Of a stretch of DNA of 64,000 bases, positions 8,123-17,128 are shown in pieces. The position numbers were made by a program, and so were the translations under genes. Under the pieces are notes generated by a model, which was not told the DNA's origin, ran no database searches, and worked only from the letters and a program-made list of their open reading frames with translations. Within the stretch, counting starts at the first letter, position 1. Each line of letters starts with the position of its first letter. Origin of the DNA: Paraclostridium bifermentans (GTDB taxonomy: Bacteria > Bacillota > Clostridia > Peptostreptococcales > Peptostreptococcaceae); contig NZ_CP079737.1 in NCBI RefSeq assembly GCF_019916025.1, positions 2,108,001 to 2,172,000 on the forward strand, in the 5' to 3' direction.

Positions 8123-9556
8123 CTATTTTTGTATTACTCCATTTAATGAGAATGTTCTTGAGTCTAATATTTTAACATTTACAAGAGTTCCTATGATATC
8201 TTGTTCATCAGATTCAAAATTAACTAATTTATTTTGTCTAGTTCTTCCTGTAAATTTATTTTCGTCTGTTTTACTTCTTCCCTCAACTAAAACTTCAACT
8301 ACTTTTCCTTCATATGATTTATTTATTTCTGCACATACATTATTTACCTCTGCTAAAACTTTATTAAATCTTTCATGTTTTATTTCTTCAGGAATTTGAT
8401 TTTCCATTTTAGCTGCAGGAGTTCCTTGTCTCTTAGAGTATATAAATGTAAATGCTGCATCATATCTAACTTTTCTTACAACATCTATAGTGTCCTCTAT
8501 ATCTTCTTCTGTTTCGCCAGGGAATCCTATCATTAGATCTGTAGAAAATGCTATATCTGGAACTTCCTTTTTAGCTTTTTCTATTATCTCTAAATAATAC
8601 TCCTTAGTGTAGTGTCTATTCATTATCTTAAGTAATCTAGAACTTCCACATTGAACTGGTAAGTGTAAGAACTCACAAACTTTATCACAATCTCTAATAG
8701 CATATATAACCTCATCTGATATATCTTTAGGGTGAGATGTCATAAATCTTATTCTTTCTATTCCTTCTATTTCATTTACCATTCTTAAAAGCTCATCAAA
8801 TCTAATTGGATTTTCTAAAGTTTTTCCATAAGAGTCAACATTTTGACCAAGTAAAGTTATTTCTTTTGTTCCATTAGCAACTAATTCTTTTATTTCATTT
8901 ATTATATCCTCTGGAGTTCTACTTCTTTCTCTACCTCTTGTGTAAGGAACTATACAATAAGTACAGAAATTGTTACATCCATACATTATATTTACAAATG
9001 CTTTAAGCTCAAATTTTCTATTGCTTCTAAGCCCTTCTACAACTTCTCCATCTACATCCCAAACATCTATTAAAGTTTTTTCAGTGTCCATAGATTTAGC
9101 TAATAATTCAGGGAATTTGTATAAGTTATGTGTCCCAAAAACTAAATCAACATGCTTATATTTAGTTTTTATTTCTTCAACAACATGACTTTGTTGCATC
9201 ATACATCCACACACAGCTATTTTTAAATCTGGATTTTTTCTTTTTAAGAACTTTAACTGCCCTAAGTTTCCATATACTTTTAACTCTGCATTTTCTCTTA
9301 CTGCACAAGTATTGTATATAACTAAATCGCATTCTGCAGCTGTTAAACCTTGAATATATCCCATATTATCTAACATTGCACATAATTTTTCAGAGTCATG
9401 TTCATTCATTTGACACCCAAAAGTTTGTATCATATATCTAGGTTTTCTTCCATGTATCGCATAATATCTATTTGTCGTTTCCGCTATAGCTTCTATAAAT
9501 CTATCTTGCTCTTGAATTTTTTCTATAGGAACGTGTACTTGTTTTCTTTTAGCCAC
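8123..9556 (-). CDS. miaB: tRNA-2-methylthio-N6-dimethylallyladenosine synthase MiaB
   Basis: Radical SAM methylthiotransferase that converts i6A37 to ms2i6A37 in tRNAs reading UNN codons. The 477-residue protein has the UPF0004 N-terminal domain with three auxiliary-cluster cysteines ([30 protein letters not shown]), the radical SAM core with CNNFCTYC (CxxxCxxC, about residue 195), and a C-terminal TRAM domain (about 410-477, [28 protein letters not shown]). The complete MiaB-type ordering separates it from RimO and MtaB. The start is GTG at 9556, behind AAGGAGGGCTAGTT. Single-gene unit. Confidence 0.96.
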   Translation of the reverse strand: MAKRKQVHVPIEKIQEQDRFIEAIAETTNRYYAIHGRKPRYMIQTFGCQMNEHDSEKLCAMLDNMGYIQGLTAAECDLVIYNTCAVRENAELKVYGNLGQLKFLKRKNPDLKIAVCGCMMQQSHVVEEIKTKYKHVDLVFGTHNLYKFPELLAKSMDTEKTLIDVWDVDGEVVEGLRSNRKFELKAFVNIMYGCNNFCTYCIVPYTRGRERSRTPEDIINEIKELVANGTKEITLLGQNVDSYGKTLENPIRFDELLRMVNEIEGIERIRFMTSHPKDISDEVIYAIRDCDKVCEFLHLPVQCGSSRLLKIMNRHYTKEYYLEIIEKAKKEVPDIAFSTDLMIGFPGETEEDIEDTIDVVRKVRYDAAFTFIYSKRQGTPAAKMENQIPEEIKHERFNKVLAEVNNVCAEINKSYEGKVVEVLVEGRSKTDENKFTGRTRQNKLVNFESDEQDIIGTLVNVKILDSRTFSLNGVIQK

Positions 9557-9748
9557 AACTAGCCCTCCTTAAATTACTTCGATGACATCTTGCTGTCTAA
9601 TTTTTGAATTTAAAATTAATTATACCAAATTTATACTTCATTTTAAAGATGCATTTGACATTTGCTTGTATATATTTTTTATAAATACAAATAATAGTAT
9701 GTGTCTATTTTAAGATTAGACATAATAAAAAATAAAGGATGGAAGCTT

Positions 9749-10399
9749 ATGATTGTAGTTTTAATTAGAAGTATAGTTCTTTATATGGCGGTATTAATAA
9801 GTCTTAGAATTATGGGAAAAGGCGAAATTGCAGAAATGAATTCATTTGATTTGGTAATAACGCTTCTAATTGCAGAGGTTGCCGCTATCCCTATGCAAAA
9901 CAACGAAATACCTATAATTTACGGAATAGCATCTATTACTGGTTTAGTTTTTATGCAAATTATAATATCTTTTTTAACTCTAAAATTCAAAAGCATTAGA
10001 TTTTTGTTAAATGGAAATCCTGCAATTTTAATAGATAAAGGAAGACTTAACTATAAAGCTTTAAAAGAAGAAAGAGTATCTATGGATGAACTTTTAGAAC
10101 AATTGAGAATACAAGGTTATTTCAACTTAAAAGATGTTTATTACGCAATTCTTGAAACTGATGGCAATCTTAGTATAGTACCTACTCCTAGTTACGAAAA
10201 AGTTCCTACAGAAAACTTTAAACATCTACCATTGCCCTTAATATTAGATGGTGAAATAATCAAACAAAACCTTAAGAGTATAAATAAAAGTTCAGATTGG
10301 CTTTTATCAATCCTAAAAAAACACAATATAGATTCAGCATCAGAAACGTTAATTTGTGTATTAGATGAAAAAGATAACTTCTTTATACAGAAGAAATAA
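9749..10399 (+). CDS. DUF421 family membrane protein (YetF/YdfR-like)
   Basis: A 216-residue integral membrane protein of the DUF421 family, whose biochemical role is not established; relatives occur in spore-forming Firmicutes. The first 85 residues form three transmembrane helices (MIVVLIRSIVLYMAVLISL; FDLVITLLIAEVAAIPM; IIYGIASITGLVFMQIIISFL), followed by a cytoplasmic domain with the family hallmarks GNPAILIDKGRLNYKALKEERVSMDELLEQLR and GYFNLKDVYYAILETDGNLSIVP. I use ATG 9749, which has AAAGGATGG in front; a GTG 48 bases upstream is in frame but has no ribosome binding site. It is followed after 18 bases by a DUF4363 gene, a common pairing. Confidence 0.9.
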   Translation: MIVVLIRSIVLYMAVLISLRIMGKGEIAEMNSFDLVITLLIAEVAAIPMQNNEIPIIYGIASITGLVFMQIIISFLTLKFKSIRFLLNGNPAILIDKGRLNYKALKEERVSMDELLEQLRIQGYFNLKDVYYAILETDGNLSIVPTPSYEKVPTENFKHLPLPLILDGEIIKQNLKSINKSSDWLLSILKKHNIDSASETLICVLDEKDNFFIQKK

Positions 10400-10417
10400 T
10401 TTTTAGGAGGTGGATAT

Positions 10418-10798
10418 ATGAAATCTATTGTATTCACTATAGTTTGGACTATTGCTTTAGTTATATTTGGCCTTTTTATATCTGTAAAAGCTGAGGATTT
10501 TTCTCTTAAGTATACTAATGAGATGGATACACTAGAAATGTATGTTAAGAGTGAAGACTGGGAAAAATGTGAAGAGTATACTAATAACTTAAAAGATGAC
10601 TTCAAAGAAGAATCCAAGCAGTTTTTTAAATTTTTAAACCATTGTCATATAGGTGATATTGAACTAGCTTTTAATATATTATCTGATGGTATTTATTTAA
10701 AAGACGTTTCAACTTGCTTAGAACAAATAGATGTAATAAAAATTTCTCTTCATAGGTTAATTGAGTCGGAAAAACATAGTCTTGACCATATATTATAG
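10418..10798 (+). CDS. DUF4363 family protein
   Basis: A 126-residue protein with one N-terminal membrane anchor or uncleaved signal (SIVFTIVWTIALVIFGLFISV, about residues 3-23) and a mostly helical extracytoplasmic remainder (YTNEMDTLEMYVKSEDWEKCEEYTNNLKDDF onward, including short TPR-like helical pairs). This matches DUF4363, a family of unknown function usually encoded directly after a DUF421 gene, as here. The ribosome binding site TAGGAGGTGG is strong. The two genes probably form an operon and act together at the membrane or in spore formation (inference from family distribution only). Confidence 0.85.
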   Translation: MKSIVFTIVWTIALVIFGLFISVKAEDFSLKYTNEMDTLEMYVKSEDWEKCEEYTNNLKDDFKEESKQFFKFLNHCHIGDIELAFNILSDGIYLKDVSTCLEQIDVIKISLHRLIESEKHSLDHIL

Positions 10799-10842
10799 AA
10801 TAATTAATATAATTTTTTATGGTTTTAAATTAATATCTAAAA

Positions 10843-10887
10843 AAGGTGAATATATAAGCTTTTATTAAAAACTTATATATTCACCTT
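10843..10887. terminator. Bidirectional terminator
   Basis: Perfect 16-bp inverted repeat AAGGTGAATATATAAG / CTTATATATTCACCTT separated by 13 A/T-rich bases, between the convergent DUF4363 and proC genes. Confidence 0.8.
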
Positions 10888-10920
10888 AATATTTTTTAAA
10901 TCTTAATATATACTTACTAT

Positions 10921-11727
10921 TTACTTGCTCATTTCTTTAGATTTTTCTATACAATCATCAATTGCTTTTATAACTGAATTTCTAAATCCTTCAGCTTCTA
11001 AAGTTTTAACTGCTTCTATAGTAGTTCCACCTGGAGAACATACCATATCTTTTAATTCACCTGGATGTTTACCTGTTTCAAGCACCATTTTTGCAGAACC
11101 CATAACAGCTTGAGATACAAATGTATACGCTTGATTTCTTGGCATACCCGCAGCAACTACTGCATCAGCCATAGCTTCTATAAACATAAACACATATGCA
11201 GGTGCTGATCCACTTGCTCCAATCACTGCATCTATTAAGTATTCATTTACTACTTCCGCCTTACCAAATGAACTAAATATTTCCTTTACAAGGTTTAGTT
11301 CTTCATCAGTTATATTTTTATTTTTACAAAGAGCACTCATACCTTCATTTACTAGAGCTGGAGTATTAGGCATAGTTCTAATAACCTTTTTATCTGAGCC
11401 TATTACATTTTCTACCGATTCTATTGTTTTACCTGCAGCTATAGTTACAATTATTTTTTCGTTATCTATTAGTTCTTTAACTCCTTCTAACACTATATCG
11501 TATACATTTGGCTTTACAGCTACAATAACTATGTCACTATTTTTTACTACTTCTTTAGAATCATTTGTTATATTTATTCCATATTCAGACTTAGCATTTT
11601 CAAGCGCCATTTCATTTAAATCAGATGCAAACACATTGTTAGCCTCTACTAGTTTAGATTTAACAATTCCTCCTATCATAGCTTTAGCCATGTTACCTGC
11701 CCCTATAAATCCTATTTTTTTGTTCAT
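10921..11727 (-). CDS. proC: Pyrroline-5-carboxylate reductase
   Basis: Reduces 1-pyrroline-5-carboxylate to L-proline with NAD(P)H. The 268-residue protein has the N-terminal Rossmann motif GFIGAGNMAKAMIGG, the AVKPNVYD turn, VIRTMPNTPALVNEGMSAL, and the C-terminal dimerisation/active-site region GASGSAPAYVFMFIEAMADA plus the signature PGELKDMVCSPGGTTIEAVKTLE. ATG at 11727 has AAAGGAGAGG upstream. Its position directly behind hypD is functionally telling: HypD makes (S)-1-pyrroline-5-carboxylate from trans-4-hydroxyproline, and ProC converts this to proline, which can then feed Stickland reduction by proline reductase (not in this window). An intercistronic hairpin separates it from hypD. 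Confidence 0.95.
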   Translation of the reverse strand: MNKKIGFIGAGNMAKAMIGGIVKSKLVEANNVFASDLNEMALENAKSEYGINITNDSKEVVKNSDIVIVAVKPNVYDIVLEGVKELIDNEKIIVTIAAGKTIESVENVIGSDKKVIRTMPNTPALVNEGMSALCKNKNITDEELNLVKEIFSSFGKAEVVNEYLIDAVIGASGSAPAYVFMFIEAMADAVVAAGMPRNQAYTFVSQAVMGSAKMVLETGKHPGELKDMVCSPGGTTIEAVKTLEAEGFRNSVIKAIDDCIEKSKEMSK

Positions 11728-11777
11728 AAATACCTCTCCTTTTGTGTTATAAATTTATCATTTTGTTTAAATAGTTA

Positions 11778-11820
11778 TAGGGTCTGCCTTAAGAATATAA
11801 AAATCTTAAAACATACCCTA
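11778..11820 (-). other. Intercistronic hairpin between hypD and proC
   Basis: On the transcribed (minus) strand TAGGGT-ATG-TTTTAAGA can pair with TCTTAAGG-CAG-ACCCTA, a stem with an internal bulge and an A/T loop. No T-run follows it, so I read it as an RNA-processing, stabilising or partial attenuation element rather than a terminator. Confidence 0.5.
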
Positions 11821-11842
11821 TTTCAATATTTTTTAAAATATA

Positions 11843-14212
11843 TTAGAAGCTTTGCTCTGTTCTTCCTATTATTTCATCTTGAAGAGCTCTGCTTAAATTA
11901 TTAAAGTGATCACTATATCCAGCAACCCTAACGATTAAATCTTTATATTCATCTGGATTTTTTTGTGCTGCTAGCAATATATTTTTATCAAATACATTGA
12001 ATTGTATGTGGTGTCCATCCATATTGAAATAAGCTCTAACTAAGTTAGACATATTTTCTAGCCCTTCTTCTCCTTGCACTACAGCAGGGGCAAATCTTTG
12101 GTTTAGAAGTGTTCCTCCTGTTTTTAAATGGTCCATTTTAGAACAAGACTTAATAACAGCAGTAGGTCCATTCGTATCTCCACCTTTTTCTGGAGATATA
12201 CCTTCAGATAATGGCTTTTGACTTAATCTACCATTAGCACTAGCCCCCATAACTTCTCCAAAGTAAACATGGCATGTTGTAGGTAGCATATTTATTCTAT
12301 ACTCAGCTCCCATAGGAGACTTTCTTCCTGTAACTTCATTATAGAATAAATTAAATACATCTTGCATTAAATCATCTGCATAGTCGTCGTCATTACCATA
12401 CTTAGGAGTTTTGTTAACTACCATGTTATATATAGCTTCGTATCCATTAAAATTATTTTTTAAAGCTTCTAGTAATTCACTCATGTTAAACTTTTTCTTA
12501 TCAAACACATTGTATTTTATAGAAGTTAAACTATCTGTTATAGTTCCTATCCCAACACCTTGTATATATTTTGTGTTATATCTTGCTCCACCTGCATTAT
12601 AATCTTTTGCAGTTTTTATACAATCATCTACTATAACACTCATAAGCGGTGCTGGCATATGCTTTGAGTATATTCTTTCAATTACATTGTTTCCTTTTAC
12701 CTTTATCTCTACAAAATGATTTAATTGAGACTTAAATGCATTTAATAGCTCCTCGTAAGATTTAAAGTTATTAGGATCACCAGTTTCTATCCCAAGCTTT
12801 TTATTTGTCATAGGATCTATACCATTATTTAAAGTTATTTCAAGAATTTTAGGTAAATTTAAATAACCTGTAAGTATATATGCTTCTTTTCCATAGCATC
12901 CTGTTTCTACACAACCACTAGTTCCGCCACATCTAGCATCTTCTATTGTTTTACCTGCTTCTAATAACTCTTGAATTATTGCTTCTGTGTTATAAAATGC
13001 AGGCTGCCCCCAACCTTTTCTAGAAATTTCACATGCTCTTTTTAAGAACTTGCTTGGAGTTTTTTTACTAATTTGTACATTTGAACTAGGTTGTAATAAT
13101 TTCATTTCATCCATTACATCTAAAATTATATAACTTACATCATTAACTCCATCTTTACCATCTTCCGTTATTCCTCCTGTATTTATGTTGGCAAAGTCAG
13201 TATATGTTCCACTTTCTTTTAGTGTAACCCCAACTTTTGGAGGTGCTGGTTGATTATTAAACTTAATCCATAGACATTCTAAAATTTCTTTAGCCATATC
13301 TCTATCTAATGCATCATTTTCTACATCATTTTCATAAAAAGGATTTAAGTGCTGATCAAATCTACCTGGACTAAATGCATCCCATATATTAAGTTCCGTA
13401 GTAACTCCTATGTGAACAAACCAATACATCTGAACTGCTTGGTGGAATGTTTCTGGTTTATTTGCTGGCACTACCTCACAGTTTTTAGCTATAGTTAATA
13501 AATCCTTTTTCTTAGCTTCGTCAGTTTCTTTCTCTGCTAACTGCTTAGCATATTCACAATAACGTTTTCCATATATAATTAAAGCATCACAAGCAATAGC
13601 CATTCCTTCTAGCTGAGCTTTTTTATCATACGCCTCTTTATCATTTACAAAATCTAGTTTACTTATTTCTATCTCAATTTCCTTTTTTAAATCTAAAAAT
13701 CCTTTTTTGTATATAGTGCCCCCACAAACGGTATGCCCAGGAGCTCTTTGTTCCATAAACTCTGTAAACACTCCATTTTCATAGCACTCTAACCATTCTT
13801 GTTCCATTGAGTTAACTATTTTTTGTCTTATTTGTCTATTTTTCCAAAAAGGTATTATTTCATCCTCATGAATTTTCTTTACATCATCACTAACTTTAAA
13901 AGATATAATATCTCGTTTATCCATTATATCTAAGTCTTCCATTGTGTGACAGCATAATTCTGGGTAAGTAGGTGTACTTTGTGGCGAATCTCCTTTTTCT
14001 CCAACTATAAGTTCTCCATCATTTATACAAAGAGTTCTATTTTCCATATAGTGTTTAAATGCTAAAGCTCTAAGTACTGGTATCTCAACACTTCCCTCAT
14101 ATTTTTTATACCCTTCAGTCATAAGCCTAGCTCTTTCAATAGTTATAAAAGGTTGAGTGTCTGTGCTTTGCTTTCTAAGTTTTTTAGTTCTTTCAAAACT
14201 TCCTCTTTCCAT
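11843..14212 (-). CDS. hypD: trans-4-hydroxy-L-proline dehydratase (glycyl radical enzyme HypD)
   Basis: Oxygen-sensitive glycyl radical enzyme that dehydrates trans-4-hydroxy-L-proline to (S)-1-pyrroline-5-carboxylate. With the ATG at 14212 (GGGGGAT upstream; the in-frame TTG at 14227 has no site) the protein has 789 residues, the length I recall for the characterised Clostridioides HypD. The catalytic loop GTSGCVETGC places the thiyl cysteine at 434 and the conserved Glu at 436. The radical loop VRVAGYSDHF places the glycyl radical at residue 765. Other family stretches include RAPGHTVCGG, the TELNIWDAFSPGRFDQHLNPFY segment and DGHHIQFNVFD near the C terminus. The start is four bases after the hypE stop, so activase and enzyme are co-expressed. 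Product flows to ProC encoded next. Confidence 0.96.
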   Translation of the reverse strand: MERGSFERTKKLRKQSTDTQPFITIERARLMTEGYKKYEGSVEIPVLRALAFKHYMENRTLCINDGELIVGEKGDSPQSTPTYPELCCHTMEDLDIMDKRDIISFKVSDDVKKIHEDEIIPFWKNRQIRQKIVNSMEQEWLECYENGVFTEFMEQRAPGHTVCGGTIYKKGFLDLKKEIEIEISKLDFVNDKEAYDKKAQLEGMAIACDALIIYGKRYCEYAKQLAEKETDEAKKKDLLTIAKNCEVVPANKPETFHQAVQMYWFVHIGVTTELNIWDAFSPGRFDQHLNPFYENDVENDALDRDMAKEILECLWIKFNNQPAPPKVGVTLKESGTYTDFANINTGGITEDGKDGVNDVSYIILDVMDEMKLLQPSSNVQISKKTPSKFLKRACEISRKGWGQPAFYNTEAIIQELLEAGKTIEDARCGGTSGCVETGCYGKEAYILTGYLNLPKILEITLNNGIDPMTNKKLGIETGDPNNFKSYEELLNAFKSQLNHFVEIKVKGNNVIERIYSKHMPAPLMSVIVDDCIKTAKDYNAGGARYNTKYIQGVGIGTITDSLTSIKYNVFDKKKFNMSELLEALKNNFNGYEAIYNMVVNKTPKYGNDDDYADDLMQDVFNLFYNEVTGRKSPMGAEYRINMLPTTCHVYFGEVMGASANGRLSQKPLSEGISPEKGGDTNGPTAVIKSCSKMDHLKTGGTLLNQRFAPAVVQGEEGLENMSNLVRAYFNMDGHHIQFNVFDKNILLAAQKNPDEYKDLIVRVAGYSDHFNNLSRALQDEIIGRTEQSF

Positions 14213-14216
14213 ATGA

Positions 14217-15128
14217 TTATCCCCCAATCTTTATTTCGAAATTATTAGCTTTAAAAATTTGTTTTATTTCCTCTAGTTTTTCGTCTGAAGGTCGTTTTAA
14301 ATATTCTCCTTCATACTGCATATAAAGCTTTTTATATTTATGCATACCTATATTGTGGTATGGCAATATATTAACTTTTGTAATATTTAAAGGCTTTATA
14401 AAATCTATTATTTTTTTAATTTCTTCATTATTATCATCTACATTAACACCTTCTATTAAAGGTATTCTTACATTTATATTTGCTCCTTTTTCACTTAGCA
14501 TCTTTAAATTATTTAAAATTAATTCATTTGATTTCTTAGTAAAAAATTCATGTTTTTCATCACTTATTAGTTTTATATCATATAAAAATGTGTCCACAAA
14601 CGGCAATATAGCTTCATAGTTATCAAACTTTGAATGTCCACATGTGTCTATTGCTACATTTATACCTTTTTGCTTTAATGCAATTACTAATTTTTTTATA
14701 TAGTCTATATCTTGAGTCATAACTTCACCCCCAGATAAAGTTACTCCTCCACCTGACTCTTCGTAAAATGCCATATCTTTTATTAATTCTTTTACTAAAT
14801 CTTTTATTTCATATGTTTTCCCAACTATTTCCCTTGCATTGTTTAAGCAAAAATCTATGCAAGTCTCACAAAATTTACACTTTTCTTTTTTTAATTCAAT
14901 TACATCTAAACCTTTATATATAGCTCCATTAGGACATTTTTCTATACAAGTTCCACACTTTAAACATTTTTCTTCATTATATAAAACTTCTTTTTTATAA
15001 GCTTGACTTTCTGGATTATGGCACCATATACATTCTAAAGGACATCCTTTGAAAAATACTGTAGTTCTAATTCCATCCCCATCATGCAAACTATATTTTT
15101 GTATATTTAATATGAGTGGCTTATTCAT
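14217..15128 (-). CDS. hypE: Glycyl radical enzyme activating enzyme (HypD activase)
   Basis: Radical SAM activase that abstracts hydrogen from the HypD glycine. The 303-residue protein has the activase motif GCPLECIWCHNPE, with CxxxCxxC at residues 29, 33 and 36, followed by a ferredoxin-like insert carrying two [4Fe-4S] motifs (CLKCGTCIEKCPNGA and CKFCETCIDFCLNN, about 57-95). Later come ESGGGVTLSGGEV (SAM-binding GGE) and the barrel strands typical of PflA-type enzymes. The two extra clusters are usual for activases of this group other than PflA. ATG at 15128 follows GAAGGTGATTAA. The specific assignment rests on its position directly in front of hypD. Confidence 0.94.
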   Translation of the reverse strand: MNKPLILNIQKYSLHDGDGIRTTVFFKGCPLECIWCHNPESQAYKKEVLYNEEKCLKCGTCIEKCPNGAIYKGLDVIELKKEKCKFCETCIDFCLNNAREIVGKTYEIKDLVKELIKDMAFYEESGGGVTLSGGEVMTQDIDYIKKLVIALKQKGINVAIDTCGHSKFDNYEAILPFVDTFLYDIKLISDEKHEFFTKKSNELILNNLKMLSEKGANINVRIPLIEGVNVDDNNEEIKKIIDFIKPLNITKVNILPYHNIGMHKYKKLYMQYEGEYLKRPSDEKLEEIKQIFKANNFEIKIGG

Positions 15129-15148
15129 TTAATCACCTTCAAACAGTT

Positions 15149-15712
15149 TTAGTTATTATTAAAAGGATTCGGAGTTGCAACAACTATCATCCTTACCATT
15201 TTATTTGTATAATTGGCCCAGTTGTGATTTCTTGAAGAATTATAGTGTATACTATCTCCAGGGTATAATTCGTGTTGTTCTCCATCTAAAAATAATGTTA
15301 GAGTTCCTTCTAATACATATACAAATTCTTCCCCATCGTGAGAATAAGACTGTATATCTTCATCTGTATTATTTGGAAGAATATCTAAAAACCTTGGAAG
15401 CATAACCTTTTCCTTTAAGTCATTAGATAAATTGTACTGTATGCATCCAGAAGTACATATGTTAAAAACTTCTTTTTCATAACTTCTAATTATTGGTCTC
15501 TTCTTAGTTCTTGGCTTTAAAAAGAAATAAGATAACTCAACTTCAAATACATCTGCAATGCTTCCTAATGTGTCTGTTGCTATACTAGTTAATCCCCTCT
15601 CTAACTGAGATAAAAAACCAATAGATAAGTTAGTTTTTTCACTTAAATCTTTTAATGTCATTTTTCTTTGTGTTCTCAAGCTTTTTATCTTAGCTCCTAT
15701 ATGCTCATTCAT
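15149..15712 (-). CDS. XRE-family regulator with C-terminal cupin domain
   Basis: A 187-residue DNA-binding protein: an N-terminal lambda-repressor-like HTH (about 5-60, IGAKIKSLRTQRKMTLKDLSEKTNLSIGFLSQLERG) and a C-terminal cupin sensor domain (about 105-180, YSHDGEEFVYVLEGTLTLFLDGEQHELYPGDSIHYNSSRNHNW). This is the PuuR-like architecture that commonly controls amino acid or polyamine catabolism by sensing a small molecule in the cupin. It is the first gene of the run regulator-hypE-hypD-proC, only 20 bases ahead of hypE. I infer that it controls the hydroxyproline genes, possibly with hydroxyproline or proline as effector. ATG at 15712 follows AGAGGGG. Confidence 0.9.
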   Translation of the reverse strand: MNEHIGAKIKSLRTQRKMTLKDLSEKTNLSIGFLSQLERGLTSIATDTLGSIADVFEVELSYFFLKPRTKKRPIIRSYEKEVFNICTSGCIQYNLSNDLKEKVMLPRFLDILPNNTDEDIQSYSHDGEEFVYVLEGTLTLFLDGEQHELYPGDSIHYNSSRNHNWANYTNKMVRMIVVATPNPFNNN

Positions 15713-15846
15713 ATCTAACCCCTCTTTCGAAAACCATTTCCTTAATTTTAATATACTATATTGTTATAAATTTGTCTATCGTTTTTTACATATAATGAAT
15801 TTTTTTTAGTTATATTAAATTTTTTATATATTAAATTTAATATAAG

Positions 15847-15877
15847 AAAAGCTATAGGTTTCTATCCTATAGCTTTT
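15847..15877. terminator. Terminator at the end of the MFS gene
   Basis: Perfect 12-bp stem AAAAGCTATAGG / CCTATAGCTTTT with loop TTTCTAT; it overlaps the last codons of the minus-strand MFS gene. Confidence 0.8.
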
Positions 15878-17019
15878 TCATTTTTATTTTCTTTTTTAAT
15901 ACTACAAACAATAAATCCTAAACAAGTTATTGCTATCGATAATATATATATAGTTTTTAATCCAAATACATCTATTCCAAATCCAACCGGTAACTTAATT
16001 AATGCAGAGGAAACGCCTATTGCCATTGATGTTAATGTTAAAGCTGTAGCTTGAATCTCACTTGAAAATTTATCTTTTATATATCCAATATATGACACTA
16101 ACATTGTTGAAAATGCTAAAGCTGTAAGCGGAGCCGTAAGTATAAACATCATTGGAGAAGTTGCAAATAAGCAAGTTATCCATCTTATTAAAAATGTAAG
16201 TATACCTATTTTAAATACTTTTTTATATCCATATTTTAAAACTAACGAATTAATTTTTGACATAAAAAATATTTCAGGTAAAGCTGTAAAGATTACTAGT
16301 ATCCCTATATCACCTTCACTTGCACCTAAGTCAATTAAATATAACCCTTGATAAGCATTAGTTACTTCACTAATACTTATAGTACATATAACAATAGCTA
16401 AAAGCCATAAGTATGATTTATCTTTTATAAGCTCTTTTAAATCTTCTTTCATAGTCGAGCCTTTTAATTTTTCTTCTTCATCATATTTTTTAGAATCTAA
16501 AAACGGAAGTACTATTAAAGAAACCACAAATAAAATTATATAAACTAAGAAAATAATCCTAGAATTTGATGTTAATTTTATAAGTTGCCCTGTTAAAAAA
16601 CTTATCAGTGCAAATCCTACAGACCCTCCACTTCTTATAATTCCATAATTTAAATTTTTATGTTTACAATAATCTGTAGTTATATTATCAGCTAAAGGTG
16701 ATATTGCATATCTGAATGCCTCTGCCAACGTAGCTACTATAAGTAATACAGGGAATAATTTTACACTTGAGTATATCCCCATTATTAAACAGTTTATAGC
16801 TACACAAATTCCAAGTATTTTTTTATCTTTTTTAGTTATATCAGTTATAATTCCCCAAAGCGGAACAACTAATATCCCGATTATTGATGGTATAGATGTT
16901 ATGATTCCTATTTGCGTAGCAGATAGATTTAATGATCCTTCTAAATATGGAACTATATATGGTATAAATGCTCCTAACCCACCATATATAAGCACATAAT
17001 ATAAATAGTATTTTGTCAT
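15862..17019 (-). CDS. MFS transporter (LacY/NupG-like group)
   Basis: A 385-residue inner-membrane protein with about 12 predicted transmembrane helices, starting TKYYLYYVLIYGGLGAFIPYIVPYL and ending in a short charged tail. The loop between helices 2 and 3 has LWGIITDITKKDKKILG, the MFS A-motif (G-x3-D-x2-K/R-x-K). The N-terminal GGLGAFIPYIVPYLEGSL and the GS-rich fifth helix (GIIRSGGSVGFALISFL) resemble the MFS_1_like permease group, which includes sugar and nucleoside carriers; the substrate cannot be read from the sequence. The long central cytoplasmic loop (LDSKKYDEEEKLKG onward) separates two six-helix halves. ATG at 17019 follows GAAGGGAG. It lies between the hydroxyproline genes and a symporter gene, but each has its own terminator. 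Confidence 0.85.
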   Translation of the reverse strand: MTKYYLYYVLIYGGLGAFIPYIVPYLEGSLNLSATQIGIITSIPSIIGILVVPLWGIITDITKKDKKILGICVAINCLIMGIYSSVKLFPVLLIVATLAEAFRYAISPLADNITTDYCKHKNLNYGIIRSGGSVGFALISFLTGQLIKLTSNSRIIFLVYIILFVVSLIVLPFLDSKKYDEEEKLKGSTMKEDLKELIKDKSYLWLLAIVICTISISEVTNAYQGLYLIDLGASEGDIGILVIFTALPEIFFMSKINSLVLKYGYKKVFKIGILTFLIRWITCLFATSPMMFILTAPLTALAFSTMLVSYIGYIKDKFSSEIQATALTLTSMAIGVSSALIKLPVGFGIDVFGLKTIYILSIAITCLGFIVCSIKKENKNEKAIG

Positions 17020-17087
17020 GTCTTGCTCCCTTCAATCTGTTAAATACACTCCATTATATCATATTTTTGTATTGAAATGACAAAAAA

Positions 17088-17123
17088 AGACCTAGATATA
17101 GATGAAAATCTATATCCAGATCT
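17088..17123. terminator. Terminator downstream of the symporter gene
   Basis: On the minus strand, a 16-bp stem with one mismatch (AGATCTGGATATAGAT / ATCTATATCTAGGTCT) and a 4-base loop TTTC, followed by a run of seven T. Confidence 0.8.
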
Positions 17124-17128
17124 CTTCT

